Of a DNA stretch of 36,962 bases, positions 9,101 through 17,153 are shown one piece after another. This stretch comes from JBBDMC01 sp964441935. Lineage in GTDB: Bacteria > Pseudomonadota > Alphaproteobacteria > Rhizobiales > Kaistiaceae. A model generated the notes under the pieces. That model was not told the origin of the DNA and searched no databases. It was given only the letters and a program-made list of their open reading frames with translations. Position 1 is the first letter of the stretch. Each line of letters begins with the position of its first letter. Made by a program: the position numbers and the translations under genes. The stretch is taken from the NCBI GenBank assembly GCA_964441935.1, contig CAYTXI010000006.1:1-36962 (forward strand), given 5' to 3'.

Positions 9101-9210
9101 CCCTCGACGCCCACGTCCGCGACACCGAGGCGGCGGTGCGGGCAAGCTTCGAGCGGGTGATCGGCGAGGTGCCGGCCGATATTTCGGAGGCCAACCGGCC
9201 CGCTGGTTGA
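6184..9210 (+). CDS. glnE: Bifunctional glutamine synthetase adenylyltransferase/deadenylylase GlnE
   Basis: GlnE attaches AMP to, or removes it from, glutamine synthetase in response to PII proteins, which tunes nitrogen assimilation. The product has 1008 residues, close to the usual 950-1000. Two nucleotidyltransferase domains are evident. The N-terminal deadenylylase carries LGMGKLGAGELNYSSDVDL near residues 199-217. The C-terminal adenylylase carries LGRLGGREMTAASDLDLIL near 717-735. Both keep the acidic D-x-D metal ligands. The GTG start at 6184 follows AGGGA (6175-6179) with correct spacing. The frame is open upstream to 6151, but that would overlap the toxin gene and has no better ribosome site. 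It is convergent with the next kinase gene, with a 26-base gap. Confidence 0.95.
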   Translation: MTKQAGRSDRARHATGQSSRRTSLAGAIAPRLRPASAVRTKVRIAELNAAAEKAGVAKALAGPLKRNNVGPFLAAVMDASPFLRSLILDDPERLASILDDDWAARLKRVSGRVARSWKTVTAEELMGALRRARQDVALVTALADLGGVANVVQVTAALTDFADAALVAAVNGLLREAAEAGDIALADPANPAEGSGWIVLGMGKLGAGELNYSSDVDLIVLFDPAVVRLSEGREPQELFVRLTRRLVALLQEHTADGYVFRVDLRLRPDPGATSIAISTEAALLYYESQGQNWERAALIKARPVAGDKAAGDAFLAELAPYIWRKYLDYAAIADIHSIKRQIHDHRGHAEVAVAGHNIKLGRGGIREIEFFVQTQQLIAGGRHLDLRGRRTLDMLAALAKGGWIDASTRDAMASAYHDLRVVEHCLQMIADAQTHTLPEDDEDLSVIARMAGYRDVSAFRNALTKTLNVVRDRYVGLFEHAPALASAVGSLVFTGDTDDPETLATLSRLGYRQPNDVCRIVRDWHHGRYPATRSASARERLTEFVPVLIETLASAENADAAFRAFDRFLARMPAAVQLISLLQSKPQLLNLLAMILAAAPRLAETIIARTHVLDSVIEPAFFDRLPARATLAELLAAGLAEAETFEDVLDHARIFGQEQAFLIGVRVLAGTVSVRQAGHAYSDLADVLVSTLFDTVRREFEAAHGTLRGGHAALLALGRLGGREMTAASDLDLILLYDFDERATASTGEKPLPPSQYYTRLTQRLLAALSAPTTEGKLYAVDFRLRPSGRSGPLATHIDAFSTYQAKSAWSWEHMALTRARAIAGDRRLIARAGDEIAGIVRTAHPRKKTIADVLEMRAMVEAAKGGEGAWDLKQAPGGLVDIEFIAQALQLIHGAKHPDLLSTETEAVLSAAARAGVLPASEAEILLPALHLYQALIQILRLCVEGVFDPEQAPRGLLDRLAQAGELPDFATLDAHVRDTEAAVRASFERVIGEVPADISEANRPAG

Positions 9211-9236
9211 CGTTCACGACCGGTCGCCGGGGCGGT

Positions 9237-11573
9237 TCAGGCGGCCGAGCGTTGCGGCGAACCGGCGTCGACCGGCAGTCTGACCGAGACCACCGTCCCG
9301 GTCCCTTCCAACGAGCGGATGCGCATGGTGCCGCCGTGAAGCCGCGCCAGCGAGGAGGTGATGGCGAGTCCGAGGCCGGAACCGCGATGGCTCTTGGTGA
9401 ACTGATTGCTCACTTGCTCGAACGGTCGGCCGAGCTTCTTGAGCGCGTCCCGCGGGATGCCGATGCCGGAATCGGCGACCGAGAACAATATCGTGCTGCC
9501 GGCCGAGCGGGCGCGCACGCGAATGCGTCCGCCGGCCGGCGTGAACTTCACCGCGTTCGACAACAGATTGAGCATGATCTGTTTCAGCGCCCGTCGATCG
9601 CCGGTCATCCTGAGCTCGCGTGCCGCCTCCGAAATCACCTCGATCTGCTGCGCCACCGCCTGCGCGCTGACCACTCGGATAGATTCCTCGGCGATGTCGT
9701 CGAGGACAAGCTCTTCCAGGTCGAGCGACATGCGGCCGGCCTCGATGCGGCTCATGTCGAGGACGTCGTTGATGACGCCGAGCAGGTACGTGCCGCTCTG
9801 GTGGATATCCTCGCAGTACTCGACGTACTTCGGCGAGCTGAGCTTGCCGAACATGCCCGACTGCATGATCTCCGAGAATCCGATGATGGCGTTCAGCGGT
9901 GTGCGCAACTCGTGGCTGATGTTGGCGAGGAATTCTGACTTGGTTCGGTTGGCCTCTTCGGCGCGATCCTTCTCCTCGGCGTACTTTTCGGCGAGCTCGA
10001 CCATCTGCTGCGCCTGTTGCTCCAGCTTCTGGCGCGAGGTCCTGAGGTCGGCGATGGTTGCCATCAGCCGCCGCTCGCCATCGATCAGCTTGCCCTCGTG
10101 GCGTTTGAGCTGGGTGATGTCGGTGCCGACCGAAACGAAGCCGCCGTCCTTGGTCCGCCGCTCGTTGATCTGTAGCCAGCGCCCGTCCTCCAGTTGCAGC
10201 TCGAAGCTGCGTGCGCCGGCCTCCGGGATGCCGTCCGCGATGACCTGCGAGCGCACCAGCGGCTTGCGCCCAGCGGCGAGCACATCCGTGTACGGCGCCC
10301 CGGCGACGAGCACCGTATCCGGTATGCCGTGCAGCTGCTGGTATTTGGAATTGCACATGACCAGGCGGTTGTCGGCGTCCCACAGCACGAACGCTTCCGA
10401 GATCGTCTCGATGGCGTCGCGCAGGCGGATGTCGGCGGTCTTGGAACGCTCGACCAGCCGGATCTGCTCGGTGACGTCGACGGCGATACCGATCAGGTGG
10501 GGCTCGGGGGTATCGCGATCGACGAGCTCGGCCCGCGCCCTCAACCAGATCCAGCGGCCGTCGGCGTGACGCATGCGGAACATGCGGTCGACGGTCGTTT
10601 CGCCGGCGTTGTAGAGGGTGTCGACCAGCGTCAACAGGTCGCCGTCGTCCGGGTGGATAAGCCGGCTGACCTCGCCGAAGCCGAGTAGCGCATCGCGCGC
10701 CTGGATCCCCACGATCTCGAACATCGACTGCGACCAGAAAATACGCGCCCGCGCCAGGTCCCAGTCCCACAGCCCGCAGCGGCCGCGCGTGAGCGCGGTC
10801 TCGAAGCGCGACTGCGTTTCCAGGTAGATGCGGTCGGCTTCGGCCGCCCGCGAGGTCTGGGCGAAGTACCCGTACAGAATAACCAGTAGGATCGCGCTGG
10901 TGCCAACGAAGATGGACACGTTGAGCGACACGTCTGCGCGCCAGTCGTCGTAGACGCCGGCCAGCGGTTGGACCACCGCGACCATGCCGAGCGGCTCGTC
11001 GAGGTGATGGACCGTGGCGAGCGCCCGCTCGCCGTCGGTGAGTGCGATTTCGAGGACGCCCGCACGCGCGCCGAAGGTGGTCAGCGGCTGCGCTTCGCCG
11101 ATGATGGCGGTGAGCACGCGGCGCCCGGGTTCGATCCCCTCCGGAGCGGCCGCGACCACAGTTCCGTCCGCGTCGGTGATGTAGATGCGCCGCTTGCCGG
11201 CGGTGGCCCCCGGCGGCAATGCGTCGGCGAGGGCGTTGCGCACCTCGCGTTGCGAAAGGGCACCGCCGTTGTCGGCGAATGCGGCGCCCACCACCGACGC
11301 CACCATGCCGATGGTGCGACGAGCGTCCTGCTCCCGCTCCGTCTTGAGCTGATAGAGCTCGATGAACCGCGCCAGTCCGACGATCACCAGGAAGACGGCG
11401 ATGAGGATCGGGATCAGGCGGCGGAGTAGCGGCTCGGCGGCGACCAGTTTCTGGTAGGCGGGGCCGGCGAGGAGCCTTGCATAGCCCGAAATCCCCGGAG
11501 GGAGTGGTGCCCGCAACCCGGAAAACAGCAAACGCTTAGCGACAGACGGGCTCGCCGCCTCTGCCCGCGCCAT
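9237..11573 (-). CDS. PAS-domain membrane histidine kinase (DivJ/PleC-type H box)
   Basis: A 778-residue hybrid-less sensor kinase. Transmembrane segments lie at about 53-70 and 218-237 and enclose a periplasmic region of about 145 residues. Two PAS domains follow (about 250-365 and 377-490), the first with the WDWDLARARIFWS pattern typical of PAS_3. A coiled-coil stretch rich in Glu/Gln/Lys (about 495-545) leads to the HisKA domain with H554 in ANISHELRTPLNAIIGFSEIM. The ATPase domain has NLLSNAVKFTP, DSGIGIP and GSGLGLAI. The start ATG follows GGGGG at suitable spacing. No response regulator is adjacent, so it is an orphan kinase. The H box resembles alphaproteobacterial kinases that feed DivK/PleD-like regulators, but partner and signal are unknown. 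Confidence 0.9.
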   Translation of the reverse strand: MARAEAASPSVAKRLLFSGLRAPLPPGISGYARLLAGPAYQKLVAAEPLLRRLIPILIAVFLVIVGLARFIELYQLKTEREQDARRTIGMVASVVGAAFADNGGALSQREVRNALADALPPGATAGKRRIYITDADGTVVAAAPEGIEPGRRVLTAIIGEAQPLTTFGARAGVLEIALTDGERALATVHHLDEPLGMVAVVQPLAGVYDDWRADVSLNVSIFVGTSAILLVILYGYFAQTSRAAEADRIYLETQSRFETALTRGRCGLWDWDLARARIFWSQSMFEIVGIQARDALLGFGEVSRLIHPDDGDLLTLVDTLYNAGETTVDRMFRMRHADGRWIWLRARAELVDRDTPEPHLIGIAVDVTEQIRLVERSKTADIRLRDAIETISEAFVLWDADNRLVMCNSKYQQLHGIPDTVLVAGAPYTDVLAAGRKPLVRSQVIADGIPEAGARSFELQLEDGRWLQINERRTKDGGFVSVGTDITQLKRHEGKLIDGERRLMATIADLRTSRQKLEQQAQQMVELAEKYAEEKDRAEEANRTKSEFLANISHELRTPLNAIIGFSEIMQSGMFGKLSSPKYVEYCEDIHQSGTYLLGVINDVLDMSRIEAGRMSLDLEELVLDDIAEESIRVVSAQAVAQQIEVISEAARELRMTGDRRALKQIMLNLLSNAVKFTPAGGRIRVRARSAGSTILFSVADSGIGIPRDALKKLGRPFEQVSNQFTKSHRGSGLGLAITSSLARLHGGTMRIRSLEGTGTVVSVRLPVDAGSPQRSAA

Positions 11574-12061
11574 GCGAGGCCCCCACGATTTTCGCCGTAT
11601 CTTTCGGGATGTGCCGCACCCGAATCAGGTTCATTTGAATCGAGGGGATTCGCCTTGTCCAGCCGCCGGACGAAATAATTCGGAAGTGTGATCGGACCGG
11701 TGTCTCGGTAGTGGTATCAGAGCAATATGTCATCCTCCGCGGGAGGTGCCCGGGCCCGACCGGGGCGGGAATGACGGTACCGGGTGCCGCGCCGATGCCA
11801 GCGCTACCGGGCGGGCACGAATGGTTCAGGCGTCCCAGTGGCGATGGCGCGAGTCTCGGTCTCGGACGACCGGACGTCGAGTTCGGCGAACCGCTTCAAC
11901 ATTGCTCCGGCCGCGTCCCGCCGGGCGCAATTGCATTGCCGGCCCGGGCGGGATAATCAAAAACCACAAAGGACAGACACGGATGTAGCCGGCCCCGCGC
12001 GGCGTCTTGCGCGGGCGGCGACGACGAACGTGCCGCGGGGAAGAGAGGGGGCGCTCACCAG
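11574..12061. other. Non-coding region of 488 bases between divergent kinase and xylB genes
   Basis: No convincing gene is present. Several short open frames exist on both strands (for example 11711-11956), but they have no ribosome site, no family resemblance and Pro/Gly/Arg-rich composition typical of GC-rich spurious frames. The region must hold promoters for both flanking genes, although I could not pick out convincing -35/-10 pairs. Visible structure includes GAATC-GAGGG-GATTC around 11637-11651 and a 7-bp hairpin near the xylB start. No XylR-type operator could be recognised with confidence. Confidence 0.6.
11994..12015 (+). repeat. GC-rich hairpin in the xylB leader
   Basis: CCCGCGC (11994-12000) can pair with GCGCGGG (12009-12015) across an 8-base loop, about 47 bases before the xylB start. 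There is no T-run, so it is not an ordinary terminator. It may be a leader structure or chance in GC-rich DNA. Confidence 0.25.
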
Positions 12062-13513
12062 ATGTATCTCGGCATCGATGTCGGCACGTCCTCCGTCAAG
12101 GCCATTCTGATCGATGAAGACCAAACCATATTCGCCAGCGAATCCGCGCCCCTGGAGGTCTCTCGTCCCCACACCGGCTGGTCCGAACAGCACCCGTCGC
12201 TGTGGTGGCAGGCGTGCGAGGCCGTCCTCAACAAGCTCGTCACCCATCACAGTGGACTGATCGGCGCGGTCAAGGGCATCGGGCTTTCCGGCCAGATGCA
12301 CGGCGCGACCCTGCTCGACGGGGCCGACAAAGTGCTCAGGCCGGCGATCCTGTGGAACGACGGGCGCTCCGGCAAGGAAGCCGCCGAGCTCAACGACGCC
12401 AGCCAGCGCATCACCGGCAACCTGGCCATGCCCGGTTTCACCGCGCCGAAGCTGCTGTGGGTCAAACGCAACGAGCCGGAGGTCTTCGCCAAGGTCAAGA
12501 CGGTGCTGTTGCCGAAGGATTACGTTCGCCTGCACCTCACCGGCGATAAGGCATCCGACATGTCGGACTCCGCCGGCACGTTGTGGCTGGAGACCGAGGC
12601 GCGCGACTGGTCCGATGAGATGCTGGGTCTGACCGACCTCGATCGCGGAGCGATGCCGCGCTTATTCGAGGGCAGCGAGGCGACCGGCAAGCTGCGCGCG
12701 CGACTTGCCGCCCGCTGGGGAATGTCGGCCGACGTAGTCGTCGCCGGCGGCGGCGGCGACAATGCCGCCTCCGGCTGTGGCGTAGGCGCGGTGGCGCCCG
12801 GCACCGGCTTCATCTCTATCGGCACCTCCGGCGTCATTTTCGTCACCGCCGATCGATACCGGGCCAATCCCGCCGGCGCGGTCCATGCCTTCTGTCATGC
12901 GGTTCCGGGGACCTGGCACCAGATGGGCGTCGCGCTGTCGGCGGCCGGCTCGCTCGACTGGCTGTCGCGGGCGCTGCTTCTGCCCCCCGATGAATTGATC
13001 GAGGAGCTCGGCAACGATCCCAAAGGCCCGTCGGCGATCCAGTTTCTTCCCTACCTGTCTGGCGAGCGCACCCCCCATAACGACGTCGACATCCGCGGCG
13101 CCTTTGTCGGCCTCGATCAGAGCCACGGGCGCCGCGACCTGACCCAGGCCGTGCTCGAAGGCGTGGCGTTCGCCTTCAAGGACTGTTTCGACGTTCTGAC
13201 CGCGCCGCTCAACCCGCCGAAGCGGCTGATCGCGGTCGGTGGCGGCTCGCAGTCGCGTTATTGGCTGTCGGTCATCGCCACCGTGCTCGGTCTGCCTATC
13301 GCCGTCCCGGCCGCCGGCGACTTCGGCGCTGCCTTCGGCGCCGCCCGCCTGGGCCTCGCCGCGGCGACCGACGGCGATCCGTTCACCATCTGCAGCCCGC
13401 CCGAAATCCGCGAGACCATCGAGCCGATCGCGGCGTTGAGCGACGCCTATGCGTCGGCCCAGGGCGTTTATCGTGACCTTTATCCGGCCCTCAAGGAGGC
13501 ACTCCCCCAATGA
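12062..13513 (+). CDS. xylB: Xylulokinase
   Basis: XylB phosphorylates D-xylulose to xylulose 5-phosphate with ATP. The 483-residue product has the usual FGGY-kinase length. The N-terminal phosphate-binding start is GIDVGTSSVKAILID, and GLSGQMHG is the typical substrate-pocket segment. The predicted catalytic base is D233 in GGGGDNAASG, the same number as in E. coli XylB. The second FGGY domain includes YLSGERTPHND and GGGSQSRYW. A purine-rich GAGAGGGGG lies upstream of the ATG. The gene overlaps xylA by 4 bases (ATGA), so the enzymes are co-translated. It precedes xylA, whereas xylA-xylB is the common order in enterobacteria. Confidence 0.94.
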   Translation: MYLGIDVGTSSVKAILIDEDQTIFASESAPLEVSRPHTGWSEQHPSLWWQACEAVLNKLVTHHSGLIGAVKGIGLSGQMHGATLLDGADKVLRPAILWNDGRSGKEAAELNDASQRITGNLAMPGFTAPKLLWVKRNEPEVFAKVKTVLLPKDYVRLHLTGDKASDMSDSAGTLWLETEARDWSDEMLGLTDLDRGAMPRLFEGSEATGKLRARLAARWGMSADVVVAGGGGDNAASGCGVGAVAPGTGFISIGTSGVIFVTADRYRANPAGAVHAFCHAVPGTWHQMGVALSAAGSLDWLSRALLLPPDELIEELGNDPKGPSAIQFLPYLSGERTPHNDVDIRGAFVGLDQSHGRRDLTQAVLEGVAFAFKDCFDVLTAPLNPPKRLIAVGGGSQSRYWLSVIATVLGLPIAVPAAGDFGAAFGAARLGLAAATDGDPFTICSPPEIRETIEPIAALSDAYASAQGVYRDLYPALKEALPQ

Positions 13514-14826
13514 GCACGCGTTTCTTTGCGCAACAGAAACCGGTCAGGTACCTCGGCGCCAAGGCTGGCGACGGATTGGCGTTCCGCTCGTACGACCCCA
13601 ACAAGCGCGTGCTCGGAAAGCGCATGGAGGACCACCTGCGCTTCGCCGTCTGCTACTGGCATTCCTTCACCTGGCCGGGCCTCGATCCTTTCGGCGGCGA
13701 GACCTTCATGCGGCCGTGGATGCACCCCGCCGATCCGATGGACGGCGCTCGGATGAAGGCGGACGTCGCCTTCGAGATGTTCCGCCTGCTCAACGTCCCC
13801 TTCTTCACCTTCCACGACCGCGACATCGCCCCGGAAGGCGCGACCCTCGCCGAGTCGAACCGCAACGTTCGCGAGATCGGCGATCTGTTCGCCAGGAAGA
13901 TGGAGAAGGCCAAGGTGCGGCTTTTGTGGGGGACGGCGAACCTCTTCTCCAACCGGCGCTATATGGCGGGCGCTGCCACCAACCCGGACCCGGACGTGTT
14001 CGCCTACGCCGCTGCCCAGGTGAAGAACGTGCTGGAGCTGACCCACGAGCTCGGCGGCGCCAACTATGTTCTGTGGGGCGGCCGCGAGGGCTACGAGACG
14101 CTCCTCAACACCGACATCAAGCGCGAGCTCGATCAGCTCGGTCGCTTCCTCACCATGGTCGTCGAGCACAAGCACAAGATCGGCTTCAAGGGCACCATCC
14201 TCATCGAGCCCAAGCCGCAGGAGCCGACCAAGCACCAGTACGACTTCGACGTCGGCACCATCTACGGCATGCTCAAGGCGTTCGATCTCGACAAGCACGT
14301 CAAGATCAACATCGAGCAGAACCACGCCATCCTCGCCGGCCACACCTTCGAGCACGAACTGGCGCTCGCCGGCGCCCTCGGCATCCTCGGTTCCATCGAC
14401 ATCAACCGCGGCGACTATCAGTCGGGCTGGGACACGGACCAATTCGCCATGAACGTGCCGGAGATGGCGCTTGCCTGCTACTACATCCTCAAGGCCGGAG
14501 GTTTCAAAACCGGGGGCTTCAACTTCGACGCCAAGATCCGCCGTCAGTCGATCGACCCGGACGATCTCCTGATCGCTCACGTCGGCTCGATGGACGCTTG
14601 CGCCCGCGGTCTCATGATTGCCGCCGACATCATCAAGGACGGCAAGCTCGACCGGTTCGTCCAAGACCGCTACGCCGGCTGGAAGAGCAGGGAGGGCAGG
14701 GCCATCCTCGCCGGCAAGCGCTCGCTCGACGATCTCTCCGCCGCCGTACTCAAGAAGAACCTCGAGCCCGAGCCGGTGAGCGGCAAGCAGGAATATCTCG
14801 AAAGCCTCATCAATCGCTACATGTGA
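13510..14826 (+). CDS. xylA: Xylose isomerase
   Basis: XylA interconverts D-xylose and D-xylulose through a metal-assisted hydride shift in a TIM barrel. The 438-residue product is the class II length, with the N-terminal extension. Catalytic H102 and D105 sit in FTFHDRDIAPEG (E. coli H101/D104). Metal-binding stretches IEPKPQEPTKHQYDFD, NIEQNHA and SIDINRGDYQSGWDTDQF are intact. The ATG overlaps the end of xylB by 4 bases, and the next gene starts 43 bases downstream behind its own strong ribosome site. Together with xylB it makes a complete route from xylose to the pentose phosphate pathway. No xylose transporter or repressor gene is in the window. Confidence 0.96.
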   Translation: MSTRFFAQQKPVRYLGAKAGDGLAFRSYDPNKRVLGKRMEDHLRFAVCYWHSFTWPGLDPFGGETFMRPWMHPADPMDGARMKADVAFEMFRLLNVPFFTFHDRDIAPEGATLAESNRNVREIGDLFARKMEKAKVRLLWGTANLFSNRRYMAGAATNPDPDVFAYAAAQVKNVLELTHELGGANYVLWGGREGYETLLNTDIKRELDQLGRFLTMVVEHKHKIGFKGTILIEPKPQEPTKHQYDFDVGTIYGMLKAFDLDKHVKINIEQNHAILAGHTFEHELALAGALGILGSIDINRGDYQSGWDTDQFAMNVPEMALACYYILKAGGFKTGGFNFDAKIRRQSIDPDDLLIAHVGSMDACARGLMIAADIIKDGKLDRFVQDRYAGWKSREGRAILAGKRSLDDLSAAVLKKNLEPEPVSGKQEYLESLINRYM

Positions 14827-14869
14827 CGCACCGGCGTATGCGCACACTTATCGCTTCAGGGAGGACAAT

Positions 14870-15925
14870 ATGAAAACCATGAAAGGGCCGGCGATTTTCC
14901 TGGCCCAGTTCGCCAGCGACGACGCGCCGTTCAATTCACTCGCCGGCATGGCTGCGTGGGCGGCGTCGCTCGGCTACGAAGGCATCCAGATTCCGAGCTG
15001 GGACGGCCGGCTGATCGACGTCAAGAAGGCGGCCTCGAGCAAGACCTACTGCGACGAGATCAAGGGCATCTGCGCCGACGCCGGCGTCGCGATCACCGAG
15101 CTCGCCTCCCATTTGCAGGGCCAGCTCGTGGCGGTGAACCCGGTCTATGATGCGGCCTTCGACGGATTCGCCGCACCGGAGGTGCGTGGGGACACGAAGA
15201 AGCGGCAGAAATGGGCCGTCGACCAGGTGAAGGCGACGATCAAAGCCTGCGCCAACCTCGGCCTGCCGGCGATGCCGACGTTCACCGGCGCTTTCGCGTG
15301 GCCGTTCATGTACCCGTGGCCGCAGCGCCCGCCGGGCCTCGTCGAGACCGCGTTCGACGAGCTGGCGAAGCGCTGGAAGCCGATCTTTGACTACGCCGAC
15401 GGGCTGGGTGTCGACGTTTCCTTCGAACTGCATCCGGGCGAGGACGTGCACGACGGCATCAGCTTCGAGATGCTCCTGGAGCGCGTCGGCAATCACCCGC
15501 GCTGCGGCATCAACTACGACCCGTCGCACTTCGTCCTGCAGCAGCTCGACTACCTGGAGTTCATCGACATCTACCACGAGCGTATCACCGCGTTTCATGT
15601 GAAGGACGCCGAGTTCAACCCGACCGGTCGGCAGGGCGCCTACGGCGGATTCCAGTCGTGGGTCGATCGCGTCGGCCGCTTCCGCTCGCTCGGCGATGGC
15701 CAGGTCGATTTTGGCGGCATCTTCTCCAAGCTCGCCCAATACGACTACGAGCGCTGGGCGGTGCTTGAGTGGGAGTGTTGCCTGAAGCACCCCGAGCAGG
15801 GTGCCGCCGAGGGTGCTCCGTTCATCCGCGACCACATCGTCCGCGTCACTGAGCGGGCCTTCGACGATTTCGCGGCCAGCGGCGTCGATCAGAAGGCCAA
15901 CCGCAAGATGCTGGGCATCGGCTGA
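14870..15925 (+). CDS. Sugar phosphate isomerase/epimerase-like TIM barrel protein
   Basis: A 351-residue member of the xylose-isomerase-like/AP endonuclease 2 TIM barrel superfamily (IolE/IolI-like). Consistent features are the opening strand and helix LGYEGIQIPSWDGR, the VDVSFELHPGEDVHD strand carrying a metal-binding Glu and His, and GINYDPSHF with Asp and His. Later come FHVKDAEFNP and the late strand AVLEWECCLK with another Glu. GGAGG at 14861-14865 gives a strong ribosome site. It sits between xylA and a Gfo/Idh/MocA dehydrogenase. In characterised rhizobial systems such barrel proteins work with Gfo/Idh dehydrogenases on inositols or 3-keto-sugars (beta-elimination, hydration or isomerization). 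The exact substrate here is not determinable. Confidence 0.85.
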   Translation: MKTMKGPAIFLAQFASDDAPFNSLAGMAAWAASLGYEGIQIPSWDGRLIDVKKAASSKTYCDEIKGICADAGVAITELASHLQGQLVAVNPVYDAAFDGFAAPEVRGDTKKRQKWAVDQVKATIKACANLGLPAMPTFTGAFAWPFMYPWPQRPPGLVETAFDELAKRWKPIFDYADGLGVDVSFELHPGEDVHDGISFEMLLERVGNHPRCGINYDPSHFVLQQLDYLEFIDIYHERITAFHVKDAEFNPTGRQGAYGGFQSWVDRVGRFRSLGDGQVDFGGIFSKLAQYDYERWAVLEWECCLKHPEQGAAEGAPFIRDHIVRVTERAFDDFAASGVDQKANRKMLGIG

Positions 15926-15937
15926 GGGGAGGGGGCA

Positions 15938-17107
15938 ATGGTCGAAGGAAGAAGCGACGCGAAGGCAGGCGGCCGCATCCGCCTCGGCATGGTCGGCGGC
16001 GGCGAGGGCGCCTTCATCGGCGCCGTCCACCGCATCGCCTCGCGCATCGACGATCAGTATGAGCTGGTCGCCGGCGCGCTGTCATCGGAGAGGAAGCGCG
16101 CGATCGCCTCGGCGCTCAGCCTCGGCATCGCCCCCGACCGCGCTTACGGCAATTTCGAGGAGATGGCCAAGGCCGAGGCCAAGCGCGACGACGGTATCGA
16201 GGTCGTGGCGATCGTCACTCCCAACCACATGCACGCACCGGTCGCCAAGACTTTCCTCAGGGCCGGCATCCACGTCATCTGCGACAAGCCGTTGTCGCTC
16301 AACGTCGCCGAGGCGCGCGACCTCGTGCGCACAGCCAAGCGCAGCGGCAAGATCTTCGCCGTCACCCACAACTACACCGGCTACCCGATGGTTCGTCAGG
16401 CGCGCGCCATGGTCGCCGCCGGCGAGCTCGGCGATATCCGCGTCGTCCAGGTGGAGTACGCCCAGGACTGGCTGACCGAGAAGCTGGAGGCGACCGGCCA
16501 AAAGCAGGCCACCTGGCGCACCGATCCGAAACGATCAGGCGCCGGCGGCGCGCTTGGCGACATCGGCACGCACGCCCACAACTTGGCGTGCTTCGTCACC
16601 GGTCTGACGGTGGAGTCGCTGCTCGCCGATCTCGCGACCTTCGTCAAGGGTCGCAAGCTCGACGACAACGACAACGTCCTCCTGCGCTTCAAGGGCGGTG
16701 CCAAGGGCATGTTGTGGGCGAGCCAGGTAGCGCCCGGCAACGAGAACGGGCTCGCGCTCCGCGTCTACGGCACCAAGGGCGGGCTCACGTGGCGGCAAGA
16801 GGACCCGAACTACCTGTGGTTCGCCCCCTTCGGCCAACCGCCGCGGCTGATCACCCGCGGCGGTGCCGGCAGCGGGCCCGAGGCCGGGCGTGTGACGCGC
16901 GTGCCGCCCGGCCATCCGGAAGGCTATCTGGAAGGCTTCGCCAACGTCTACGCCGAGGTCGCCCGCGCCATCCGCGCCGCCCGCGACGGCAAGAAGCCCG
17001 ACAAGGACGTGATCTTCCCCACCGTCGAGGACGGTCTGGCCGGTATGCAGTTCATCGACGCGGCGGTGAAGTCGAGCGCCAGGGGTGGGAGATGGGTGAA
17101 GGTGTAG
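15938..17107 (+). CDS. Gfo/Idh/MocA family sugar dehydrogenase
   Basis: A 389-residue NAD(P)-dependent oxidoreductase acting on sugars, inositols or their glycosides. The Rossmann start is IRLGMVGGGEGAFIGAVHR. CDKPLSLN carries the conserved Lys of the family EKP motif (here DKP). GGALGDIGTHAHNL supplies the catalytic Asp/His pair of the C-terminal sheet domain. GAGGGGG-rich sequence precedes the ATG, and only 12 bases separate it from the TIM barrel gene, so the pair is co-transcribed. The GEGAFIGAVHR signature is a recurrent subgroup in rhizobia usually found beside a sugar isomerase-like gene. It probably oxidises or reduces a keto-sugar intermediate entering the xylose branch, which is inference. 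Confidence 0.88.
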   Translation: MVEGRSDAKAGGRIRLGMVGGGEGAFIGAVHRIASRIDDQYELVAGALSSERKRAIASALSLGIAPDRAYGNFEEMAKAEAKRDDGIEVVAIVTPNHMHAPVAKTFLRAGIHVICDKPLSLNVAEARDLVRTAKRSGKIFAVTHNYTGYPMVRQARAMVAAGELGDIRVVQVEYAQDWLTEKLEATGQKQATWRTDPKRSGAGGALGDIGTHAHNLACFVTGLTVESLLADLATFVKGRKLDDNDNVLLRFKGGAKGMLWASQVAPGNENGLALRVYGTKGGLTWRQEDPNYLWFAPFGQPPRLITRGGAGSGPEAGRVTRVPPGHPEGYLEGFANVYAEVARAIRAARDGKKPDKDVIFPTVEDGLAGMQFIDAAVKSSARGGRWVKV

Positions 17108-17153
17108 GGAGCCGGCCGATGTCGAGATCGCGCCGGGCCCTGCCTGACGCACA

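Noticed and set aside
9214..10770. Long second frame (518 codons) on the same strand as the PAS kinase
   Set aside because: It shadows the kinase gene, is Arg/Pro-rich and shows no domain.
11711..12110. Small open frames between the PAS kinase gene and xylB
   Set aside because: No ribosome site, no resemblance to known proteins, and composition typical of non-coding GC-rich DNA.
13449..14873. Long alternative frames on both strands across xylA (474 and 455 codons)
   Set aside because: Both coincide with the intact xylose isomerase gene and have shadow-like composition.
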